From the NCBI GenBank assembly GCA_947624865.1, contig CANQMH010000015.1:1-32668 (forward strand): a stretch of DNA of 32,668 nt, written 5' to 3'. The notes beneath the pieces are model-generated. The model saw only the letters and a program-made list of their open reading frames with translations, was not told the origin of the DNA and ran no database searches. Positions 1 through 6,092 of this stretch are shown here, piece after piece; the first letter of the stretch is position 1, and each line of letters begins with the position of its first letter. The position numbers were made by a program, and so were the translations under genes. This DNA comes from an uncultured Clostridia bacterium. GTDB lineage: Bacteria; Bacillota; Clostridia; Oscillospirales; Acutalibacteraceae.

Positions 1-291
1 CTTGCAAAGAAAGCGCTTTCGGACGCTATTCCTACAACTGTTGAGGAAGAGCTCATCACAAGCCTTTCAAACAAGCTCGTTTGCTTCAGTAAAAAGACGG
101 CAGAGCTTGAAGAAGCAGTTATCAAGGCAAGCGACTACAGCAATGACAGTCTTGCTTATGCAACATATTACAGAGAAACAGTATTTGCAATTATGCAGGA
201 ACTGCGTGCAGTAGGCGATTCTATGGAAACAGAAACTTCTTCGGAATACTGGCCTTATCCGTCATACGGCGAAATGCTTTTCGGCGTTTGA
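1..291 (+). CDS. glnN: Type III glutamine synthetase, C-terminal fragment (5' end outside window)
   Basis: The frame is open from base 1 to a TGA at 289–291 and encodes the last 96 residues of a larger protein. The fragment is helical and ends in SEYWPYPSYGEMLF, which resembles the conserved end of type III glutamine synthetases (GlnN, about 700 residues), as does the preceding stretch with RETVFAIMQELRAV. The enzyme makes glutamine from glutamate, ammonium and ATP in the cytoplasm. The catalytic core is not in the window. The next gene on the same strand is an ammonium channel fused to a PII domain, which fits a nitrogen-assimilation locus. Family assignment rests on the C-terminal pattern only; type III is preferred over type I because type I enzymes do not end this way. 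Confidence 0.8.
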   Translation, partial: LAKKALSDAIPTTVEEELITSLSNKLVCFSKKTAELEEAVIKASDYSNDSLAYATYYRETVFAIMQELRAVGDSMETETSSEYWPYPSYGEMLFGV

Positions 292-360
292 TAATAAAAT
301 AGTTTATACAATATTATTATTTGTATAGACAGTATAGAAAAATTTTATAAACGATAACAC

Positions 361-407
361 AACGGCGTGTAATGAAACAGTTAAAATGTTTGATTACACG
401 CCGTTTT
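361..407 (+). terminator. Hairpin terminator or attenuator between glnN and amt
   Basis: A perfect 13-bp stem pairs 361–373 with 393–405. After one G/G mismatch a further 5-bp stem pairs 375–379 with 387–391, leaving a 7-base loop. Four T residues (404–407) follow. It ends 34 bases before the amt start, so it can terminate glnN transcripts or attenuate read-through into amt. A second AT-rich hairpin (305–311 with 321–327) lies just after the glnN stop. Confidence 0.7.
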
Positions 408-441
408 AGTTATAACTAAAATTGAAAGAGGAGAGATAATA

Positions 442-2184
442 ATGGATGTAGAGAATGTTGTATCAAAGGTCCTGAATGATACCATTTTCGGCACAACAGG
501 CGTATGGTTCCTGATTGGCGCAGCACTTGTATTCTTTATGCAGTGCGGTTTTGCAATGGTGGAAACAGGCTTTACAAGAGCAAAGAACGCAGGTAACATC
601 ATAATGAAAAACCTAATGGACTTTTGCCTTGGTACAGTAGTATTTATGCTGCTCGGTTTTGGATTACTGTGCGGTGAAAACACATTTTTCGGACTTATAG
701 GTAAGCCGGATTTACAGATTTTCACTAATTTTAACGATTTCCCATGGCACAATTTCGTATTTAATATGGTATTCTGTGCAACAACAGCAACGATTGTTTC
801 AGGTGCTATGGCTGAAAGAACAAAGTTCATTTCATACTGTGTTTATTCAGTTATAATTTCAGCAGTTGTTTACCCGATTGAGGCTCACTGGATCTGGGGT
901 AACGGCTGGCTTGCAGATTTAGGCTTTGTTGATTTTGCAGGCTCCTGTGCAATCCACATGGTTGGCGGTATCTCAGCGTTTATCGGAGCATTGATACTCG
1001 GACCACGTATAGGAAAATACGGCAAAAACGGAAAAGTAAACGCTATTCCGGGTCACAGTCTTACGCTTGGCGCACTCGGCGTATTTATTCTTTGGTTTGG
1101 ATGGTACGGCTTTAACGGCGCTGCTGCGGCAACAACCGATAATCTTGGTCAGATATTCCTGACAACAACAATATCTCCTGCTGTTGCAACCTGTGCAACA
1201 ATGATATTCACATGGATTAAAAACGGCAAGCCCGATGTTTCAATGTCGCTTAACGGTTCGCTTGCAGGTCTTGTTGCTATTACAGCACCCTGTGCCGACG
1301 TTGACGCTTTAGGTGCTGCAATTATCGGCTTGGTTGCAGGTATTATTGTTGTATTAGCTGTTGAATTTATTGATATTAAACTAAAGGTAGACGACCCTGT
1401 AGGTGCTGTTGCAGTTCACTGCGTAAACGGTGTATGGGGTACACTTGCTGTAGGTCTTTTCGCTACTGGACACGGTCAGAATGCAGAATTCGGAAACGGA
1501 GTAAAGGGATTGTTCTACGGCGGCGGATTTGAACAGCTTGGAGTTCAGGCAATTGGTGTAATTTCAGTTGCTGCATGGACAATTGTTACAATGACAATAT
1601 TCTTCCAGATTATCAAGCATACAATCGGTCTTCGTGCTTCTAAAGAAGAGGAAATGAAAGGTCTCGACATTACAGAACACGGTCTTATCAGTGCTTATGC
1701 AGACTTTGCTCCTCTTGCAGTAGGCGTTGCTTCACTTGACGAGGGAATTGATGTTGAGGGTAATGTTCCTGTTACACAGGCAGTTCCCGTACAGCTTGCA
1801 GGTAAGTATGATGTTGCTTCTGACGGAGTTAAGATTACTAAAATAGATATTCTTCTCAAGCAGTCAAAGCTTGAAGCTCTTAAGGAAGAGATGGATAAGC
1901 TCGGCATTACAGGTATGACAGTTTCACAGGTACTCGGCTGCGGCGCTCAGAAAGGTAAAGCAGAGTATTATCGCGGCGTTGCTGTTGAAAGCAACCTGCT
2001 GCCTAAGATGAAAGTTGAAATCGTTGTATGTAAAGTTCCCGTTAAGGCTGTTGTAGACGCAGCTGTAAAGGCTCTTTACACAGGACACATAGGCGACGGT
2101 AAAATCTTTATTTACGATGTTGAAGATGTTGTAAAGGTAAGAACAGGTGAAACAGGATACGACGCAATGCAGGATGTCGAGTAA
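442..2184 (+). CDS. amt: Ammonium channel fused to a C-terminal PII signalling domain (Amt-PII)
   Basis: The protein has 580 residues. Residues about 15–400 are a standard Amt/MEP/Rh channel: AMAERTKF after the Phe gate (F111), pore Trp in HWIWGNGW (W152), and the twin histidines H172 (IHMVGGIS) and H326 (AVHCVNGVWGT). After a linker of about 60 residues, residues about 464–580 form a complete PII (GlnB/GlnK-like) domain: KIDILLKQSKLEALKEEM, GITGMTVSQVLG, YYRGV, LPKMKVEIVV, then IGDGKIFIYDV and VRTGE. In E. coli GlnB the T-loop reads YRGAEY; here it is YRGVAV, so the uridylylated Tyr51 is a valine while the Tyr46 position is kept. PII proteins normally plug Amt as separate trimers; here the regulator is tethered. 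The start has a strong GAGGAGAG site. It follows the glutamine synthetase gene directly. Confidence 0.96.
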   Translation: MDVENVVSKVLNDTIFGTTGVWFLIGAALVFFMQCGFAMVETGFTRAKNAGNIIMKNLMDFCLGTVVFMLLGFGLLCGENTFFGLIGKPDLQIFTNFNDFPWHNFVFNMVFCATTATIVSGAMAERTKFISYCVYSVIISAVVYPIEAHWIWGNGWLADLGFVDFAGSCAIHMVGGISAFIGALILGPRIGKYGKNGKVNAIPGHSLTLGALGVFILWFGWYGFNGAAAATTDNLGQIFLTTTISPAVATCATMIFTWIKNGKPDVSMSLNGSLAGLVAITAPCADVDALGAAIIGLVAGIIVVLAVEFIDIKLKVDDPVGAVAVHCVNGVWGTLAVGLFATGHGQNAEFGNGVKGLFYGGGFEQLGVQAIGVISVAAWTIVTMTIFFQIIKHTIGLRASKEEEMKGLDITEHGLISAYADFAPLAVGVASLDEGIDVEGNVPVTQAVPVQLAGKYDVASDGVKITKIDILLKQSKLEALKEEMDKLGITGMTVSQVLGCGAQKGKAEYYRGVAVESNLLPKMKVEIVVCKVPVKAVVDAAVKALYTGHIGDGKIFIYDVEDVVKVRTGETGYDAMQDVE

Positions 2185-2235
2185 TTATACTGAACTCTTA
2201 TAAATTAACCTATCCTTTTTAATTCACATAAACCG

Positions 2236-2272
2236 AAATACCCCGTGCAGCTTGCCTGTACGGGGTATTTTG
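2236..2272. terminator. Intrinsic terminator after amt, probably bidirectional
   Basis: An 11-bp perfect stem pairs 2236–2246 with 2260–2270 around a 13-base loop, followed by T residues on the plus strand. It ends amt transcripts. On the minus strand the stem is followed by TTTCGGTTT, so it may also stop transcripts of the convergent DUF11 gene. Confidence 0.85.
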
Positions 2273-2340
2273 GTGCTTTTATTGCATATTATATTACAAT
2301 ATAAAACTATGAGAATTACTGAGAAATATATTTGAAGTTT

Positions 2341-3192
2341 TTACACAGTTCCGGACACAATTAATGTGCTTGTTCCGGGTGTGGTGATCCATTCGCCTGT
2401 AACAGCATCCTGAGTAAAGGTTGCGGCAGGAACGATAATCTGACCTGAAACTGTAGCAAAGCTTCCATCTGCATCATTATAAGTGTAGTTTGTGTTTGCA
2501 GTCCATGCCGCGTTGTTGAACTGTACGGATAAATCAGTCAAAATAGGATTGAACGTATCAGTAACAACGGCGGCGTCATTTGCTGTTGCAGCTAAACTAC
2601 CTGTATTTTGAATCAGGAAAGTGTACGTCAGTCTTCCGTTTTCTGTAACCGGTACAGGGCTTACTGTTTTTGCAATAGTAAGATACGGTGTCTGTCTTGC
2701 AGTAATAGTATCCGACGCAGTAACAGGTGTTATTCCTGAACCGCTTACGGTTGCAGAATTTACTATTGAGCCGTTTGCGCCAAGCGGAGCAAATTTATTG
2801 GCGACTGTTTCATAAATTATTGTTGCATTACCGTTTGCAGGTACGGAAATATTTGATATGGTAAGAGAAGGGGTACCTGTTACTGAAGGAGTAGGCTGCA
2901 AAGCTCCGTTTACAAAATACTGAACCGTATCGTCAGTGTAGGTCATCGGAACAAGGGTGGTGCTATTAAAGCTGTATTCGCCAAGGTTATCGGTAACTGT
3001 CAATCCGCTGAGAGTTGTATCGCCGGAATTGACAATTGTAATAACATTTGTAATTGTGTCATTTGGAGAATATTCATCACTGACAATTGTTTTTGTTACG
3101 GTGAGAACATTGAGAATTTCACCTACGGCAATATTTGAACTTGTTACGTTGCCGTTATAGGATAATTGAGCTTGGTTTGTAAATTGTGCCAT
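2341..3192 (-). CDS. DUF11 (conserved repeat) protein, function unknown
   Basis: The protein has 283 residues from the ATG at 3192, which has AGAAAGGA upstream at good spacing; a TTG 24 bases further upstream is a poorer start. It begins MAQFTNQAQLSYNGN and is rich in Thr, Asn, Val and Ser with no cysteine. Two consecutive DUF11-type beta-sandwich units can be seen, at about residues 30–165 and 170–283, with phrases such as VTKTIVSDEYSPNDTI and LTIAKTVSPVPVTENGRLTY. DUF11 units usually occur in large surface or cell-wall proteins. This protein is short and has no signal peptide, no LPXTG motif and no membrane segment. It stands alone between the convergent amt and the lysC end. A structural or spore/surface role is a guess. 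Confidence 0.8.
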   Translation of the reverse strand: MAQFTNQAQLSYNGNVTSSNIAVGEILNVLTVTKTIVSDEYSPNDTITNVITIVNSGDTTLSGLTVTDNLGEYSFNSTTLVPMTYTDDTVQYFVNGALQPTPSVTGTPSLTISNISVPANGNATIIYETVANKFAPLGANGSIVNSATVSGSGITPVTASDTITARQTPYLTIAKTVSPVPVTENGRLTYTFLIQNTGSLAATANDAAVVTDTFNPILTDLSVQFNNAAWTANTNYTYNDADGSFATVSGQIIVPAATFTQDAVTGEWITTPGTSTLIVSGTV

Positions 3193-3277
3193 AAATTTTA
3201 TTCCTTTCTGTTTCAACGAGTGTTTTTTGTAGATAAATCCTTTATTATAACCGTTTTTTTATATTGCGGGTTAGTCA

Positions 3278-3295
3278 GAGATGTTTGTACATCTC
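3278..3295. other. Short inverted repeat upstream of the DUF11 gene
   Basis: A 7-bp perfect inverted repeat pairs 3278–3284 with 3289–3295 around a TTGT loop, about 85 bp upstream of the DUF11 start. A TATAAT-like hexamer lies between it and the gene on the minus strand, but I see no matching -35. It could be an operator or leader hairpin. The rest of 3300–3405 is AT-rich with nothing recognisable. Confidence 0.3.
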
Positions 3296-3408
3296 AGTAT
3301 ATTTTATGAAAAAATGTATTCCGTGTGACAAACAAAATGAAATATGAATTTTATGGCGTAAAAGTGTAGAATTTGCCGAAAAAGGAATAACATATTTTAT
3401 ACAAAGAA

Positions 3409-3436
3409 AATCCACCGACATAAGCCGGTGGATTTA
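3409..3436 (-). terminator. Intrinsic terminator of the hom-lysC transcript
   Basis: A perfect 10-bp stem pairs 3409–3418 with 3427–3436 around an 8-base loop. On the minus strand it is followed by TTCTTTG, suiting transcripts that run out of lysC (stop at 3579) through the repeat element at 3455–3565. Confidence 0.8.
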
Positions 3437-3454
3437 TTATGTCTGTATAGAAAA

Positions 3455-3565
3455 TTGCTCGGTGATGCTCGGGCAAAGAATACTTCTGATTTGAACAACC
3501 TGCCTGCCCGAATTGTGAGCGGTGTCACACTGTCTGCCCAGATTGTAGGCGACATCATGCCGCCC
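3455..3565. repeat. Dispersed intergenic repeat, copy A, with internal 30-bp duplication
   Basis: Bases 3470–3528 align without gaps to 28994–29052, with about 46 of 59 positions identical by eye. Both copies contain an inverted repeat, TCGGGCA (3470–3476) with TGCCCGA (3506–3512), separated by exactly 29 bases. Copy A also carries an imperfect tandem 30-bp duplication: the TGCCTGCCC core at 3502 recurs as TGTCTGCCC at 3532. The element lies just beyond the lysC stop codon and before the terminator at 3409–3436. I found no convincing coding potential. Confidence 0.75.
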
Positions 3566-3578
3566 TTTATAAAGTTAA

Positions 3579-4784
3579 TTAATCAAAAAATTTAGAATGA
3601 ATTGCGCTTACAGCCTTGTCTGCATCAGCAGCGTCAATAAGAACAGAAACCTTGATTTCGCTTGTGCTTATCATCTGAATGTTAATCTGAGCGTCATAAA
3701 GTGCCTCAAACATTTTTGTTGCAACGCCAGCGTGGCTCTCCATTCCTGCGCCGACAATTGAAATTTTTGCTACATTGTCATCATACAGAATATCCTGTGC
3801 TCCGATATTTGTGATGTATTCTTTAAGACATTCAACAGCTTCGCTGCCTCTGTCCTTTGCTACGGTAAAGCTAATATCTTTTTTGCCGTCGTGTCCTATT
3901 GACTGAAGAATAATATCGATATTTATGTCCTTTGCAGAAAGCTTTGAGAACATTTTGAATGCAAGACCCGGAAGATTGGGAATACCCGTAACAGAGATTC
4001 TTGTAACGTCCGTATCTTTAGCCACACCGCTGATTAACATTTTTTCCATTTTAGTTTTCTCCTTTACAATTGTACCCGAAGCTTTTGTCATACTCGAAAG
4101 TACCTCAAGCTCTATACCGTATTTTTTTGCCATTTCAACCGAACGGTTGTTAAGCACCTGAGCGCCAAGCGTAGCAAGCTCAAGCATTTCATCATAGGAA
4201 ATCTCTTCAAGTTTTGTTGCATTTTTAACCTTTCTGGGGTCGGCGGTATAAACACCCTCAACATCGGTGAAAATCTGGCATAAATCAGCGTGCATAGCAG
4301 CAGCTATTGCAACTGCGCTGGTATCAGAGCCGCCTCTGCCGAGTGTTGTAATATCGCCGTATTTCGAAAGTCCCTGAAATCCTGCAACAACAACAATGTT
4401 CTTTTTATCAAGCTCGCTTCTAATCCTTGAAGCGTCAACCTTTTTAATTCTTGCGCTTGTGTGAGCAGAGGTCGTTTCAAAGCCTGCCTGCCAGCCAAGC
4501 AGTGAAACTGCGTGGTAACCAAGCTTTTCAATTGCCATGGCAAGAAGTGAAATTGAAATTTGCTCGCCTGCGGCAAGAAGCATATCCTTTTCACGTCTTG
4601 ATGCCTTTGGATTAATTTCATTTGCCTTGTCAATAAGGTCGTCGGTTGTGTCTCCCTGTGCGGATACAACAACAACGACATCGTTGCCCTTTGCATAAGT
4701 ATCCGTTACAATTGACGCAACATTCATAACGCGCTCGGCGTCTGCAACAGAACTTCCGCCGAATTTCTGAACTATCAAACTCAT
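3579..4784 (-). CDS. lysC: Aspartate kinase
   Basis: The protein has 401 residues and phosphorylates aspartate, the first step to lysine, methionine, threonine and diaminopimelate. It starts MSLIVQKFGGSSVADAERV, the kinase KFGGSS motif (residues 7–12). The catalytic domain with GRGGSDTSAVAIAAAMHAD and FTDVEGVYTADPR covers about residues 1–245. Two ACT domains fill about 265–401 (VTRISVTGIPNLPGLAFKMF and VAKISIVGAGMESHAGVATKM), as expected for a feedback-regulated monofunctional enzyme. Length is typical of class II LysC. AGAGGAG precedes the ATG. The gene starts 22 bases after the hom stop, so the two form one operon. No lysine riboswitch is visible between them. Confidence 0.96.
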   Translation of the reverse strand: MSLIVQKFGGSSVADAERVMNVASIVTDTYAKGNDVVVVVSAQGDTTDDLIDKANEINPKASRREKDMLLAAGEQISISLLAMAIEKLGYHAVSLLGWQAGFETTSAHTSARIKKVDASRIRSELDKKNIVVVAGFQGLSKYGDITTLGRGGSDTSAVAIAAAMHADLCQIFTDVEGVYTADPRKVKNATKLEEISYDEMLELATLGAQVLNNRSVEMAKKYGIELEVLSSMTKASGTIVKEKTKMEKMLISGVAKDTDVTRISVTGIPNLPGLAFKMFSKLSAKDINIDIILQSIGHDGKKDISFTVAKDRGSEAVECLKEYITNIGAQDILYDDNVAKISIVGAGMESHAGVATKMFEALYDAQINIQMISTSEIKVSVLIDAADADKAVSAIHSKFFD

Positions 4785-4806
4785 ATGCTCTATACTCCTC
4801 TTTTTA

Positions 4807-6042
4807 TTATAAATCGCCTATACGGATTGTGGAAAGAATTTCTGTTCCGCTGTTTTTAAGCGCATCTGCTTTTTCAATAAATTCTCCGTAAGGCATTTCT
4901 ATTGTAACAAATGCCGTTTCGCTGTCAGGCGTTCCATCTTTTTCAATTTTGCTGATTTCTCCGAATATATTTTTTGCATTTGAAATCACATCGCTGCCTT
5001 TTGCGCGAACATACATAGCCGTAACAGACTGCTCGGTCGGAATAATGTTTTTGCCGCTTCCGTCAGCCCAATAAAGGAATTTTCTTGTCTTTAGATGTTT
5101 ACAGCAGTCAACAACATCGGCAACAACTGCGCTTGCGGTAGGAAGCTTGCCTGCGCCTTTTCCGTAGAACACAACGTCTCCCGTGCAGTCGCCTCTTACC
5201 ATAATTCCGTTAAATTCGTTGTCTATATTGGAAAGCTGGCTCTTATTCGGAACAAACATAGGCGCAACAATAATGTCAATCCTGCCGTCATCAAGACGCT
5301 TTACCTTTCCAATCAGCTTTATTACACAGCCGAAAGCCTCTGCATATTTAACATCATCAAGCGTAATCTTTGTAATACCCTCGGTATGTACGGACTCAGG
5401 ATAAACGTGCTTGCCGAATGCAAGAGAAGCAAGAATACATATTTTGCGGCAGGCGTCGTGACCCTCAATGTCCGCAGCAGGGTTTCTTTCCGCAAATCCA
5501 AGCTCCTGAGCAAGCGTTAATGCTTCTTCAAACTGCATTCCGTCTTCTATCATTTTAGTTAAAATAAAGTTTGTTGTTCCGTTTAAAATACCTGCAATCT
5601 CGTCAACAATATTTGCAACAAGACACTGGCTCATGGGGCGGATAATCGGAATACCGCCGCCAACCGATGCCTCAAACAGAAAGTTTACATTTTCTTCCTT
5701 TGCAATTTCCAAAAGCTCTGCACCGTGAGCCGCAACAAGCTCTTTGTTAGAGGTAACTACACTTTTTCCTGCTTTAAGACATCTTTTAACATAATCATAG
5801 GCAGGCTTCAGTCCGCCCATAACCTCAACAACTACTCTTACTTCAAGGTCATTTATGATATCTTCAAAGTCCTTTGTAAATCTGTCTGCAAGAGGACTGT
5901 CGGGAAATTCACGCAAGTCAAGAATATGCTTAATATAAATTTCCTCTCCTAAATTTGCAAACAATTTTTTCTTGTGTGTTGTCAGAATTTCGGCTACGCC
6001 GGAACCTACAACACCATGACCCATTATTGCTACTGAAATCAT
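4807..6042 (-). CDS. hom: Homoserine dehydrogenase
   Basis: The protein has 411 residues and reduces aspartate semialdehyde to homoserine, the branch towards threonine and methionine. The Rossmann motif GHGVVGSG is at residues 8–15. The catalytic region shows SVVTSNKELVAAHG (about 94–107) and the family signature LGFAERNPAADIEGHDACRK (181–200), containing the conserved Asp and Lys. The last 80 or so residues occupy the position of the usual regulatory ACT domain but match it only loosely. The start has AAGGTAAGG upstream. It lies 50 bp after the PBP gene and 22 bp before lysC on the same strand, so PBP–hom–lysC may be cotranscribed; no terminator is visible in the 50-bp gap. Confidence 0.95.
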   Translation of the reverse strand: MISVAIMGHGVVGSGVAEILTTHKKKLFANLGEEIYIKHILDLREFPDSPLADRFTKDFEDIINDLEVRVVVEVMGGLKPAYDYVKRCLKAGKSVVTSNKELVAAHGAELLEIAKEENVNFLFEASVGGGIPIIRPMSQCLVANIVDEIAGILNGTTNFILTKMIEDGMQFEEALTLAQELGFAERNPAADIEGHDACRKICILASLAFGKHVYPESVHTEGITKITLDDVKYAEAFGCVIKLIGKVKRLDDGRIDIIVAPMFVPNKSQLSNIDNEFNGIMVRGDCTGDVVFYGKGAGKLPTASAVVADVVDCCKHLKTRKFLYWADGSGKNIIPTEQSVTAMYVRAKGSDVISNAKNIFGEISKIEKDGTPDSETAFVTIEMPYGEFIEKADALKNSGTEILSTIRIGDL

Positions 6043-6092
6043 ATTATTAAACCTTACCTTTCAGATTTTTATTTGAAATTACATTAATTAAT

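Noticed and set aside
4304..4696. A 130-residue minus-strand frame inside lysC in another reading frame
   Set aside because: It overlaps the aspartokinase catalytic domain completely and has no start signal.
4785..4806. A lysine riboswitch controlling lysC
   Set aside because: Only 22 bases separate hom and lysC, and nothing like the conserved core is seen before hom either.
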